Assembly (NCBI GenBank): GCA_052326605.1
Contig: JBKQMB010000005.1
Span: 1-64,000, forward strand
Source: Bog-756 sp052326605
GTDB taxonomy: Bacteria > Actinomycetota > Acidimicrobiia > Acidimicrobiales > RAAP-2
Direction: 5' to 3'
DNA: 64,000 nucleotides
Shown: positions 7,845 through 16,373 of the stretch, in pieces
How positions within the stretch are numbered: position 1 is the stretch's first letter
Layout of the letters: each line of letters starts with the position of its first letter
The notes under the pieces: model-generated
Told to the model about the DNA's origin: nothing
The model's database searches: none
Seen by the model: the letters and a program-made list of their open reading frames with translations, nothing else
Program-made: the position numbers and the translations under genes

Positions 7845-9725
7845 GTGAGCGTACCGACGCCGGCGCAACCCGCCGGGGATGCGGACCTGCAGGCTGCCTT
7901 TGCCGCCACGCTGGTCGACGAGTGGGCACGCTGCGGTGTGGCCCACGCTGTCGTATGTCCGGGCTCGCGTTCGACCCCGTTGGCATTGGCCCTGGTGGCA
8001 CACCCGGGGATGGAGGTCCACGTCCGCCTCGACGAGCGCTCCGCCGGGTTCACCGCCCTCGGGATCGGACTGGCCTCCGGGCGTCCCGCCGTGGTGGTGA
8101 CCACCAGCGGTACGGCCGCCGCGGAGCTCCATCCGGCGGTGGTCGAGGCCGACCTGTCGGGGGTCCCCCTGCTGGTGTGCACCGCCGACCGCCCGCCGGA
8201 GCTGCGCGACGTCGGCGCTGCCCAGACCATCGACCAGACCCACCTCTTCGGACGGTCGCCCAGATGGTTTGCCGATCCGGGGGTTCCCGATGGAGCGTCA
8301 CGTGGCTCGTGGCGCTCGCTGGCGGCGCGCGCCGTGGCCGACACGACCGCGCATCCGTATGGTCCGGGCCCAGTCCATCTCAACCTGCCCTTCCGCGAGC
8401 CGTTGCTCGGCGACCCCGGCAGGGGCGGAGGAGTCGATGGCGGCCGGTCGGGCAGAGGGCCGTGGCACGTGGTCGCCCCGGGCATCGTGGCACCTACCGA
8501 AGGGGTGCTGTCCCTTCTGGTCGATTCGGCCGGTATCCGCCCGGGGGTCAGGGGCTTGCTGGTGGCCGGGGCCGGTTGCGGCAGCCCCGCCGCCGTGCTG
8601 GCGCTCTCGCGAGCCCTCCGGTGGCCGGTGCTCGCCGATCCCCGTTCGGGCGTGCGCCTCGACGAGCCCGGAGTCATCGGGGCCGCGGACGGCATCCTGC
8701 GCTCCGGGCGATTCGCCTCGGCCCACGTGCCCGAGTGCATCATCCGGCTCGGTGAGCCCTGGGCGTCCAAGGTGGTCAACGGCTTCGTGTCCGCCGTCGG
8801 GGCCGGTGGGACGGACATCGTCGTCGACCCCTACGGGCGGTGGTCCGATCCCCAGCGGACGACATCCACGTTCGTGCGGTCGGACCCGACATCGTTCTGT
8901 CTCGACCTGGCCGGCCACCTGCTCGACCGGCATCCCCCCGATGCGGCCGCCGACGGGGAGGGCCCTCCGGCACCGCAGGGGGAAGCGGACTGGTGGCACC
9001 TGTGGTGTCGGGCCGAGGTCCGGGCGTGGGCGGCGATCACCGCCGAACTGTCCGGTGGAACCGAACGGTCCGGAGACGGCGGACCACTGACCGAGCCGGC
9101 CCTGGCCTACCGACTGTTCTCCCGGGTGCCGTCCGAGGCCACCCTGGTGGTGTCCTCCTCCATGCCCGTGCGTGACGTCGAGTCCTTCGCCGCACCCCGC
9201 AGCAGGCCGCCCCGGGTGCTGTCCAACCGAGGGGCCAACGGGATCGACGGGGTGGTGTCCACCGCGTTGGGCGTGGCGATCGGCGCTACCGGGCCCGTGA
9301 TGGCCCTTGTCGGCGACCTGGCATTCCTGCACGACGTCTCCGCGCTGGTGGGGTCCGAGGGCTCGGACATCCCCCTGATCGTCGTGGTTGCCGACAACGG
9401 GGGCGGGGGGATCTTCTCGTTCCTCGATCCGGCAGCGGCCCTCGACGCGGCCACGTTCGACCAGCTCTTCGGCACCCCGCAGAGCCCGGACGTCGCCGCG
9501 GTCGCCGCCGGCTTCGGTTGGCCCGTGGACGACGTGGACGGTGGGGCCGACCCCGCAGGGTTGGAGGAGGCGCTCGACCGACGGCTCGCAGGCGGCGGGT
9601 CCTCGGTCATCCGCGTACGGCTGCCGTGCCGATCCGAGAACGTGGCCGTCCACCATCTGCTCAACGCCGCCATCGTCGACGCGATCGACGCAGAGGAGCC
9701 GGCTCAGCAGGGCCGGGGGTCGTAG
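7845..9725 (+). CDS. menD: SEPHCHC synthase (MenD)
   Basis: A 626-residue thiamine-diphosphate enzyme joining 2-oxoglutarate-derived succinic semialdehyde to isochorismate, the first committed step of menaquinone synthesis. Visible: CPGSRSTPLALAL and LDERSAGFTALG in the Pyr domain, VVTTSGTAAAEL, and the ThDP-Mg motif GDLAFLHDVSAL with ADNGGGGIFSFL in the PP domain. It is somewhat longer than the usual 550-580 residues, owing to loops in the middle domain. GTG 7845 is preferred; ATG 7815 in frame would overlap divergent menH. Its stop region overlaps the end of the convergent LCP gene by 22 bp. Confidence 0.93.
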   Translation: MSVPTPAQPAGDADLQAAFAATLVDEWARCGVAHAVVCPGSRSTPLALALVAHPGMEVHVRLDERSAGFTALGIGLASGRPAVVVTTSGTAAAELHPAVVEADLSGVPLLVCTADRPPELRDVGAAQTIDQTHLFGRSPRWFADPGVPDGASRGSWRSLAARAVADTTAHPYGPGPVHLNLPFREPLLGDPGRGGGVDGGRSGRGPWHVVAPGIVAPTEGVLSLLVDSAGIRPGVRGLLVAGAGCGSPAAVLALSRALRWPVLADPRSGVRLDEPGVIGAADGILRSGRFASAHVPECIIRLGEPWASKVVNGFVSAVGAGGTDIVVDPYGRWSDPQRTTSTFVRSDPTSFCLDLAGHLLDRHPPDAAADGEGPPAPQGEADWWHLWCRAEVRAWAAITAELSGGTERSGDGGPLTEPALAYRLFSRVPSEATLVVSSSMPVRDVESFAAPRSRPPRVLSNRGANGIDGVVSTALGVAIGATGPVMALVGDLAFLHDVSALVGSEGSDIPLIVVVADNGGGGIFSFLDPAAALDAATFDQLFGTPQSPDVAAVAAGFGWPVDDVDGGADPAGLEEALDRRLAGGGSSVIRVRLPCRSENVAVHHLLNAAIVDAIDAEEPAQQGRGS

Positions 9726-11143
9726 GGCGGGATCGACGCCCCCGGCGGCGCGGGAGCGGTGGTGGCCGTTCCCCCGCCCGACGCCGGCGACTGAGCGGCT
9801 TGGCTGGGCGCGGTGGTGGTGGTCACCGGCAGGGTCAGTGGCTCGCCGTAGACGTCAAGGGGCGGCGTGACGATCGGCCCCGGGGACCCACCGAGGAACT
9901 GTGTGAGCGTCTGTGCGGCCTCGTCGGGCTGGACCACCTCGACATCTCCGGCCGCCGCCGAGGTGGCGCCGGCCGTGGGCAGTGTGTAGGCCTGGAGATC
10001 GGAGCCGGAGAAGGCGTGGTACCGCTCGGCCAGGGACAGCAGGTCGGTGGCCGAGAGTGCGTCGTCCTTGCTGAAGTCGTGGACCACCGAGCTGAACAGC
10101 GTGTTCAGCCGCAGTGGGTTGTAGGTGGACTTGGCCTTGTCCAGCGCGGCCGAGATGATCAGGTTCTGACGTTCGATCCGCCCGATGTCCGACGTGGGGT
10201 CGGAGTTCCACTGCCCGTCCGCGTGGTACTGGAAGTAACGCGATCGCGACAGGGCGAGGGCCTGTTGCCCGTCGAGTACCTGGCAGCCCGCGGTGGGGAT
10301 GTCGAGTCCCGAGTTGTTGTAGCAGACACCGGTCGAGCAGTCCTGATCGCGCACGGGATAGGGGAAGTCCATGGAGATGCCGCCCAGCGCGTTGACGGCG
10401 TCCTGGAGCCCGAAGAAGCTCACCACGATGTAGTGGCTGATCGGGATCCCGAAGGTGTTCTCGATGGTCTTGATCAGCGCGTCGGGACCGCTGCCGAAGG
10501 CAGCGTTGATCTTGTTCTGGGACGACAGCTGGCTGTCCGCCGGCATCCCGGAGAGCGTCACATACGTGTCCCGGGGGATGGAGAGGGACGAGGCTGTCCC
10601 AGTGGAGGGGTCGACGCGGATGATCTTGATGGTGTCACTGCGCTGCCCGCCGGCATTGGTGGCGTTCCCGAACTGCTGGGCCTCTGCCGCGGTCTCCCCG
10701 ACCCGGCTGTCGGAGCCGATCAGCAGCACGTTGTAGGGCTGGCCGCTGGCTGCCACCACGCAGGTGGCGCACGGGCTCGAGGACACCTTGCTCCACTGGT
10801 AGTGGACGTACCCGTATCCGAGGCCGGCCACGACGAGCAGCAGGAGGACAACCACGATGAGCCCGCGCAGGATCCGTTCGGCCGGCCGACGACGACGCTT
10901 CTTGGCCCTCCGCAGCTCCCGCTTGGTCGGGATGGCCACCTGGCCTCCCAGGATCGGCCCGGAAAACGGCGAGGAGGTGCTGGCCTGCCGGGTCGAACCC
11001 GGGGTCGAACCACGCGGACGGCCGGTGGGCCGGCCGGAGGATCGACCGGACGGGCGGGAGCCGGGCGGCAGGAAGGAGTCGGTGGGTGGCACGGTTGGTT
11101 GGGTCCCGCTCGATCGGCGTTCCGACCTGCCGGCGCCGGTCAC
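9704..11143 (-). CDS. LytR-CpsA-Psr (LCP) family cell-wall glycopolymer ligase
   Basis: A 479-residue membrane protein. A proline/serine/arginine-rich cytoplasmic segment (1-73), a basic stretch (KRELRRAKKRRRRP) and one transmembrane helix (about 92-112) precede an extracytoplasmic LCP domain. The domain shows LLIGSDSR, QRSDTIKIIRVDP, SIPRDTYV and an Arg-rich LSRSRYFQY segment, the residues that hold polyprenyl phosphate in the family. LCP enzymes transfer undecaprenyl-linked polymers to peptidoglycan. A Thr/Pro/Ala-rich tail ends the protein. GTG 11143 is the first possible start after an in-frame TAG. Confidence 0.9.
   Translation of the reverse strand: MTGAGRSERRSSGTQPTVPPTDSFLPPGSRPSGRSSGRPTGRPRGSTPGSTRQASTSSPFSGPILGGQVAIPTKRELRRAKKRRRRPAERILRGLIVVVLLLLVVAGLGYGYVHYQWSKVSSSPCATCVVAASGQPYNVLLIGSDSRVGETAAEAQQFGNATNAGGQRSDTIKIIRVDPSTGTASSLSIPRDTYVTLSGMPADSQLSSQNKINAAFGSGPDALIKTIENTFGIPISHYIVVSFFGLQDAVNALGGISMDFPYPVRDQDCSTGVCYNNSGLDIPTAGCQVLDGQQALALSRSRYFQYHADGQWNSDPTSDIGRIERQNLIISAALDKAKSTYNPLRLNTLFSSVVHDFSKDDALSATDLLSLAERYHAFSGSDLQAYTLPTAGATSAAAGDVEVVQPDEAAQTLTQFLGGSPGPIVTPPLDVYGEPLTLPVTTTTAPSQAAQSPASGGGTATTAPAPPGASIPPYDPRPC
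9712..9746. terminator. Bidirectional hairpin over the menD/LCP convergent ends
   Basis: GCCGGGGG (9712-9719) pairs perfectly with CCCCCGGC (9739-9746), and TCG pairs with CGA inside, with a two-base bulge and an 11-base loop. It lies across the overlapping 3' ends of two convergent genes, the position expected for a shared terminator. There is no U-run on either strand, so it may instead protect 3' ends or pause polymerase. Confidence 0.45.
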
Positions 11144-11228
11144 GGATACGTCCGCTACGGGATGACCATCCTCCCATGGTCGGCGGAGGTACCGGTGTCA
11201 CCCGGCCGGCGCCGGGCGTGCACCTCGG

Positions 11229-12575
11229 TCATGAGTCCGCGGGCACCCACGATCCGTGGAAGCCGAACGGCACCCTGGCCGGGAGGTGCACCGTGGCCAC
11301 CGGCGCCCCGCCGAACGAGGTGGCATCGAGGATGACCAGGTCGCTGGCGTCCCGGGTGGCGTCGTAGACGACGCTGAGCACCCACCCCTCGTCCTCCGCC
11401 CGGCCGTCGGCGGCCCGCACGAAGACGGGCTCCCCCACGGAGCGGTGCTCGCCGGGCTCGAACCGGGTCGCCTCGTCGCGCTGGAAGTCGTACTTGACGA
11501 GCCCCGGAAAGGTCCACTCCTCGGCCCGGTCGCCCAGCAGCGCGCAGTAGCCGTAGCGGTGCCGCCTCCCGGCCACGGCCTCGTCGATCCGCGGGAATTC
11601 GACGCCCGTGTCGTCGAGTCGCTCTTCGGCCACCCGTCCGGTGGGCAGGTCGATGGTCCAGCGGGTCAGGACGGGCAGCTCGGTGGCGATGACCTCGCCC
11701 GGCGCGGTGTCGAAGGCCTTGTCGTAGCGGACGACGTCCATGACCACCGAGTCGCCCTCGTCATAGGCGTTGAGCACGTGGAAGACGTAGCTCGGGTCGA
11801 CGCCGATCCACTGGATGTCGGCGTTCCTCCCCGACCGGGGCATCACTCCCACCCGGGCCCCTGCCTCGGGCGTCCACCGGAAGGGAAGGGACCGTCCGGC
11901 GGCGGCGAGCCCGAGGTCGAAGACGATCGGCAGGTCGAGGAAGACGGCTCGGGTAGCGGTCACCCCGAAGTCGTGGATCATCGTGGCCCGAGGGATCCCC
12001 ACGTCCTCGGTGCGCACCAGGTTCCCCGCGGCATCGACCACGTGGTAGCGGAGGAACGGCGGCCCGAAGACGTCGTAGCCGAAGAAGACCAGTTCGCCGG
12101 TGTCCGGGTCGAGCTTGGGGTGGGCGGTCATCGGTGAGGCCAATCCGCCGTCGAAGTCGTGGATCCGAGCCCGCTCCAGGCCGCGGGAGACGGCGTGGGG
12201 GAATCCCGACTCGACCAGTGCGAGGGTCCTGCCGGCGTGCCGGATGACGTGGGTGTTGGCGGGACCGTCGATAGGTTCGCTCGGGCCCCGGGGTGGCGCG
12301 GTGCCGACCTTTGCGGCCAGCGACCTGGTGCGGACCCACCGGTTCCGGTAGCCGGTGGCCCTTCCCCCGGCGAGGGAGATGGCGTGGATCATGCCGTCGC
12401 CGCTGAACCAGTGGTAATCGGCCTGGTCGGCGGGGACGATCACCGGGTTGGGCCCGTTGCGCAGGAGCCGCCCGTCGAGGTCGGGAGGGATGACTCCGGT
12501 GACGGGGAGCTCGTGGTCGTCGCTCCGCTCTTCGGACACGGGTGCGAAATTGCCCTGGAGGTAGGGGTTTGGCAT
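11229..12575 (-). CDS. Carotenoid cleavage oxygenase (RPE65 family)
   Basis: A 448-residue member of the carotenoid/lignostilbene oxygenase family, non-heme Fe(II) enzymes that split polyene double bonds. All four iron-binding histidines can be seen: TAHPKLDP, MIHDFGVT, YVFHVLNAYD and the C-terminal FGFHGSWVP. The N terminus NGPNP and HWFSGDGMIHA are also typical. The substrate (carotenoid, apocarotenoid or stilbene) is undetermined. ATG 12575 is preceded by AGGAGA. It is divergent from tyrS and stands apart from any carotenoid synthesis genes in this window. Confidence 0.92.
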   Translation of the reverse strand: MPNPYLQGNFAPVSEERSDDHELPVTGVIPPDLDGRLLRNGPNPVIVPADQADYHWFSGDGMIHAISLAGGRATGYRNRWVRTRSLAAKVGTAPPRGPSEPIDGPANTHVIRHAGRTLALVESGFPHAVSRGLERARIHDFDGGLASPMTAHPKLDPDTGELVFFGYDVFGPPFLRYHVVDAAGNLVRTEDVGIPRATMIHDFGVTATRAVFLDLPIVFDLGLAAAGRSLPFRWTPEAGARVGVMPRSGRNADIQWIGVDPSYVFHVLNAYDEGDSVVMDVVRYDKAFDTAPGEVIATELPVLTRWTIDLPTGRVAEERLDDTGVEFPRIDEAVAGRRHRYGYCALLGDRAEEWTFPGLVKYDFQRDEATRFEPGEHRSVGEPVFVRAADGRAEDEGWVLSVVYDATRDASDLVILDATSFGGAPVATVHLPARVPFGFHGSWVPADS

Positions 12576-12672
12576 GGAGCTCTCCTGGCCGTTGCTTGGC
12601 GGATAGGTCCGGGCGAACCGGATGGTGATCGTAGCGTCCGTGCCTCCGTCGGTGACGTGGCAGGCTGAGAAG

Positions 12673-13959
12673 ATGGACGACCTAGTCGAGGACCTCCGCT
12701 TCCGGGGACTGATCCATCAGATGACCGACCCCGCCCTCGAGGGTCGTCTGAACGCCGACCGGATCACCGCCTACAGCGGGTTCGACCCGACGGCGGACAG
12801 CCTGCACGTGGGACACCTCCTCCAGGTCTGCAACCTCCGGCGGTTGCAGCTGGCCGGCCATCGGCCCATCGCCGTGGCCGGGGGAGGCACCGGCTTCGTC
12901 GGCGACCCGGGGGGGAAGTCCGAGGAGCGGTCCCTGCTGTCCGCAGACGCACTGCAGGCCAACCTGGAGGGCATCCACGGGCAGCTGCAGCACTTCATCG
13001 AGTTCGGGGAGGATGCCGGGGGCTCGGGGGCCCTGCTGGTCAACAACGCCGATTGGCTCCAGCCGATGCACCTGTTCGACTTCCTGCGTGATGTGGGCAA
13101 GCACTTCACGGTCAACCAGATGGTGGCCAAGGACTCGGTGAGGTCGCGCCTGTCACGCGCCGACCAGGGCATCTCCTACACCGAGTTCAGCTACATGCTC
13201 CTGCAGGCCTTCGACTTCCTCCACCTGTTCGATACATTCGGATGCCGGCTCCAGCTGGGAGGCAGCGACCAGTGGGGGAACATCACCATGGGGATCGAGC
13301 TGATCCGAAAGGTACGCCGCCAGGAGGCCTGGGGACTGACCACGCCGCTGGTGGTCAAGTCCGACGGCACCAAGTTCGGCAAGACCGAGACCGGCACGGT
13401 GTGGCTCGACCCCCAGCGGACCAGTCCCTACCAGCTCTACCAGTTCTTCTTCCGGAGCGAGGACGAGGTGGTCGGGCAGTACCTCCGCTATTTCACCTTC
13501 CTCCCGCACGGAGCAATCCTCGAGCTCGATGCGGCCACCGCCGAGCACCCCGAACGGAGCGAGGCGCAAAGGGGGTTGGCCCGACAGGTGTGCACCCTGG
13601 TTCACGGCCGCGCCGAGACCGGGCGGGCCGAACATGCCGCGGCCGCGCTCTTCGGCGAGGAAGTGGCGATGCTGGACGAACGCACCCTCCTCGACGTCTT
13701 CGCCGACGCACCGTCGACCGAGCTTTCCCGCGGGCGTCTGGATGGCCGAGGGTTGCCGCTGGTCGATCTCCTGGTGGAGACAGGAATCGTTCCCTCCAAG
13801 GGCCGGGCCCGGACCACCGTGGATCAGGGCGGCGCCTACGTCAACAACCGACGCGAGGGTGATGCGGGCCGCGTGATCGGCCCGGACGATCTGCTGGCGG
13901 GGCGGTACGTGGTGCTCCGTCGGGGAAAGAAGGAGTACCGGCTGGTGAGTTTCGGCTGA
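12673..13959 (+). CDS. tyrS: Tyrosyl-tRNA synthetase
   Basis: A 428-residue class I synthetase. HVGHL (HIGH motif) lies in SGFDPTADSLHVGHLLQV, the tyrosine pocket includes GGSDQWGNI, and KFGKT is the KMSKS-type loop. A C-terminal S4 RNA-binding domain follows (GRARTTVDQGGAYVNN). Length is normal for bacterial TyrS. ATG 12673 is preferred over a GTG 51 bases upstream because homologous proteins start close to this point. A TAGCGT box near 12632 could be a -10 element. No T-box leader was seen upstream. Confidence 0.95.
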   Translation: MDDLVEDLRFRGLIHQMTDPALEGRLNADRITAYSGFDPTADSLHVGHLLQVCNLRRLQLAGHRPIAVAGGGTGFVGDPGGKSEERSLLSADALQANLEGIHGQLQHFIEFGEDAGGSGALLVNNADWLQPMHLFDFLRDVGKHFTVNQMVAKDSVRSRLSRADQGISYTEFSYMLLQAFDFLHLFDTFGCRLQLGGSDQWGNITMGIELIRKVRRQEAWGLTTPLVVKSDGTKFGKTETGTVWLDPQRTSPYQLYQFFFRSEDEVVGQYLRYFTFLPHGAILELDAATAEHPERSEAQRGLARQVCTLVHGRAETGRAEHAAAALFGEEVAMLDERTLLDVFADAPSTELSRGRLDGRGLPLVDLLVETGIVPSKGRARTTVDQGGAYVNNRREGDAGRVIGPDDLLAGRYVVLRRGKKEYRLVSFG

Positions 13960-14017
13960 CCGCCGGGCCGCCTGTGGTCGGCGCCTTCCGGCGACCCTGC
14001 CCCGTTGGGCCCGGTCC

Positions 14018-14023
14018 TACACT
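14018..14023 (+). promoter_or_regulatory. Candidate -10 box TACACT for the DUF3151 gene
   Basis: TACACT ends seven bases before ATG 14031 and no Shine-Dalgarno sequence intervenes, the arrangement expected for a leaderless actinobacterial mRNA. Confidence 0.45.
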
Positions 14024-14030
14024 GTCGGAC

Positions 14031-14504
14031 ATGAGCTTCCCCGGTCCGCCACCGTCCGACACGTCGCCCGTCCGGCTGACCGCGGGCCTGCCCGAGACGA
14101 TCCTGCCGTCAGAGCCCGATGCAGTTCGGGTCGGGCTCGAGTCGGCCCTTACCCAGCCCGCCGACCGCCGCCGCCACGCCGTTTCCGACGTCGTCCGATC
14201 CGATCCGAGGTCCCTCGCAGCATGGGCGGCCCTCGGTTCGTTGGCCCGGGACGACGTGGAGGCCTACGCCTGCTTCCGGGTGGGCTACCACCGGGGGCTC
14301 GACGCCCTGAGGGGTGCCGGGTGGAAGGGCTCCGGGCTGGTGCGCTGGGCCCACGAGAGCAATCGTGGGTTCCTGCGCTGCCTCGACGGCCTGCGGTCCG
14401 CGGCCGGGGGGATCGGCGAACACGCTGAAGAGGAGCGTTGCGCCCAGTTCCTGCGCCAGCTCGATCCGTCGTGGCGTCCGGACTGGACGGGCATCCCCGC
14501 TTGA
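14031..14504 (+). CDS. DUF3151 family protein
   Basis: A 157-residue actinobacterial protein of unknown function. The family core is well kept: YACFRVGYHRGLDALR, GWKGSG, SNRGFLRCLDGL, IGEHAEEERCAQFLRQLDPS. It is helical, soluble and has no signal peptide. The first 45 residues are proline-rich and variable. The ATG lies seven bases from a -10-like TACACT. Its stop overlaps a possible TTG start of the downstream lipoprotein (TTGA), so the two may be coupled. Confidence 0.85.
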   Translation: MSFPGPPPSDTSPVRLTAGLPETILPSEPDAVRVGLESALTQPADRRRHAVSDVVRSDPRSLAAWAALGSLARDDVEAYACFRVGYHRGLDALRGAGWKGSGLVRWAHESNRGFLRCLDGLRSAAGGIGEHAEEERCAQFLRQLDPSWRPDWTGIPA

Positions 14505-15055
14505 CGTCCCGGACGCCACCCGCGGCCGGCGTGGGCCTCCGCCCGGCACTGCGACCGGCACTCGTGGCGGTAGCCGTCCTCTTTGGCTCCGCCGGCCTGG
14601 CGGGCTGCGCCGGCCTGGACCACTCGGGCACGCCGGCGGCGCAGATCAATTCGTGGGTCACCGGCGGGGGTGGGGGCGCCATCGGGACACTCGAGGTGGA
14701 CGGTCGCAACGTGGACCTCGCCCTCTCCCAGCCCAACGCCCCGGCCGCCATACGCACCGTGTGCGCCCTGCTGACGAACGATGCCCAGACAGCCATCGGC
14801 AACCTCCCGACACCGGACGACCAACTGACCAACGATCTGAACAACGCCTACGTGGACGCGTCGGCCGCCGGCGACGACTGCTACAAGGGCGCGTCGGGGA
14901 ACGCTGCGCTCCTCCGGCGCTCGGCATCCGAGCGCCGGAGGATGGTTCCGCTGCTGGCCGTTGCGGTCGGCCGCATCGAGGCTGTCACCGGGCACATGCC
15001 GTCGACCTCCACTACGAATCCGACCGACGCGGGAGGGGATCCATTCGCTGGGTGA
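14501..15055 (+). CDS. Putative lipoprotein of unknown function
   Basis: About 184 residues with a signal peptide ending in a lipobox, LFGSAGLAGCAG, so the mature protein would be lipid-anchored at the Cys and face outside. The body has two further Cys residues (RTVCALL and GDDCYKG) that may form a disulfide, and is mostly helical. No known domain was recognised. TTG 14501 overlaps the previous stop (TTGA); GTG 14531 would also leave a complete signal peptide and is an equally possible start. Confidence 0.7.
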   Translation: MTSRTPPAAGVGLRPALRPALVAVAVLFGSAGLAGCAGLDHSGTPAAQINSWVTGGGGGAIGTLEVDGRNVDLALSQPNAPAAIRTVCALLTNDAQTAIGNLPTPDDQLTNDLNNAYVDASAAGDDCYKGASGNAALLRRSASERRRMVPLLAVAVGRIEAVTGHMPSTSTTNPTDAGGDPFAG

Positions 15056-15109
15056 TCGATGACCAGGTCGGTGGCCCGGTCGAGCCGGTGACGGATATCA
15101 GGAGCGGCG

Positions 15110-15712
15110 ATGCCGCTTCCTGATCACGCCGTGGGCCCGGTCCCCGTGGGTCGTACTCCCGAGGAGTACGACCGGATGCGGCGGCGGGTGCTGTGGTCGA
15201 TGCCGACCGGGCTGTTCGTGGTGGGCAGCCGTGCCGGCCGGCGACGCAACCTGATGACCTGCAACTGGGTGATGCAGGTGGCCACCGTGCCGAAGTTGGT
15301 GGCGGTCTCCGTCGAGGTCGGGTCGGTGACACGCAGCCTGATCGAGCGGGGCGGGGGTTTCTCGGTCAGCGTGCTCCCACGCTCCGAGCGTGCGGTGATC
15401 CGCCGGTTCGTCAAGCCGGTGCAGGACGTGGAACTCGACGAGAGCGGGGACGCCCGCTCGATGCAGGGGGTGCCGGTGCACGAAGTGAGCGGAGGGCTCC
15501 CGTGCCTCTCCTCGGCCCTCGCCTGGTTGGCCTGCGAGGTTCGCCACTCCTTCGGGTGGGACGAGGACGCAGGGGGGCAGGGGAGCCACGTGCTCGTCGT
15601 CGGAGAAGTGGTCGACGCCGGAGAGGGACCGGCCGCGTCGGGTGCCGGGACCGCAGAGGAGACCACAGCGGTCCTGGAGATGACGGACACCCGGATGAAC
15701 TACGGGGGATGA
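15110..15712 (+). CDS. Flavin reductase-like FMN-binding split-barrel protein
   Basis: A 200-residue protein of the flavin reductase-like/split-barrel FMN-binding family. The start (MRRRVLWSMPTGLFVVGSR), NLMTCNWVMQVATVPKLVAVSV and RSLIERGGGFSVSVL follow the family pattern in which FMN is bound at a dimer interface. Members reduce flavins or act as small flavoenzymes; the substrate is unknown here. ATG 15110 has AGGAG eight bases upstream. It follows the lipoprotein by 54 bp. Confidence 0.85.
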   Translation: MPLPDHAVGPVPVGRTPEEYDRMRRRVLWSMPTGLFVVGSRAGRRRNLMTCNWVMQVATVPKLVAVSVEVGSVTRSLIERGGGFSVSVLPRSERAVIRRFVKPVQDVELDESGDARSMQGVPVHEVSGGLPCLSSALAWLACEVRHSFGWDEDAGGQGSHVLVVGEVVDAGEGPAASGAGTAEETTAVLEMTDTRMNYGG

Positions 15713-15751
15713 GTGCATGGCGGCCGACCCGGTGGCCGGCCCGCCCGGTGT

Positions 15752-15988
15752 TCAGTCGTCGGTCGGCGGAGCGGCCGGGCGAAGGTCGATCCGGAAGGTG
15801 AGGATCCCGCCCTCGATGGAGGCCTCGGCGTCCCCGAGCATGGCGAAGTCCATGAAGTCCACCTGTGCCTGCTCCTTGAACCGTTGGCGATCGGGCCCCT
15901 CCACGGGTGGAAGGCCGCGCGACCGCACCGCTTCGGCTCGGGACCGGAACCGGCTGACCATGGCGTCGGGATCGAATTGATCGGGCAC
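15752..15988 (-). CDS. Small conserved-looking protein of unknown function
   Basis: A 78-residue acidic protein: VPDQFDPDAMVSRFRSRAEA, a linker (LPPVEGPDRQRFKEQAQVD), then a beta-like end (ASIEGGILTFRIDLRP). No domain is recognised. GTG 15988 is chosen because TACCAT (15995-16000 read on the minus strand) lies six bases upstream, the leaderless arrangement seen at many genes here; a longer frame upstream has shadow-like composition. It is convergent with the flavin reductase gene. Confidence 0.6.
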   Translation of the reverse strand: MPDQFDPDAMVSRFRSRAEAVRSRGLPPVEGPDRQRFKEQAQVDFMDFAMLGDAEASIEGGILTFRIDLRPAAPPTDD

Positions 15989-16128
15989 AGTGCGATGGTA
16001 GCGGGGTGCCGACGCGCGACGAGCGCCGATACCCCGCACTACACTCAAGAGCATTGGTGATCGGTGGCCACCCCGGCGCATGAGGGGCGGGGGCCGTGCC
16101 ACCCCTGGTGGGGCAAGGAGTTGTTGCC

Positions 16129-16338
16129 GTGAAGAAGGGACGCCATCGCCGCTTCGAAGAAGCGCGCAGTCTGAAGCGGTCGGTCGCGACCGCCAGTAGG
16201 CGCTGCCCCGAGTGCGGTGCCGAGCCGGATGACAAGCACGCGTCGTGGTGTCTGGCGACGGAGGACGACTACGACGAGATCCTGGGCACCACGCCGCGGG
16301 ACGCGTCGTTCGCCGAGGACGACCCACTGGCCGAGTGA
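16129..16338 (+). CDS. Small zinc-ribbon-like protein
   Basis: A 69-residue protein with a basic N terminus (VKKGRHRRFEEARSLKRS), a likely metal site CPECGAEPDDKHASWC (two CxxC-type cysteines, a His and a last Cys) and an acidic tail. This is the pattern of a single small zinc-binding knuckle, but no named family was recognised. GTG 16129 has AAGGAG eight bases upstream, which decides the start. It stands alone, convergent with the cysteine-rich gene at 16367. Confidence 0.65.
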   Translation: MKKGRHRRFEEARSLKRSVATASRRCPECGAEPDDKHASWCLATEDDYDEILGTTPRDASFAEDDPLAE

Positions 16339-16357
16339 CCCGCACCGGCCGGCACCC

Positions 16358-16373
16358 CCGATGACCTCATCGG
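16358..16373. terminator. Palindromic hairpin between convergent genes
   Basis: CCGATGA and TCATCGG are perfect inverted repeats separated by two bases, lying between the convergent zinc-ribbon gene and the gene ending at 16367 (the stop codon is part of the stem). A shared terminator is the simplest reading; there is no U-tract. Confidence 0.35.

Noticed and set aside
5687..8818. A 1043-codon minus-strand open frame covering menA and the start of menD
   Set aside because: Only the part corresponding to menH is out of conflict, and menH is in a different frame; the long frame is Arg/Pro/Gly-rich shadow sequence.
12576..12672. T-box leader before tyrS
   Set aside because: No specifier loop, T-box sequence or terminator/antiterminator was found in the 97 bp available; the same holds upstream of pheS.
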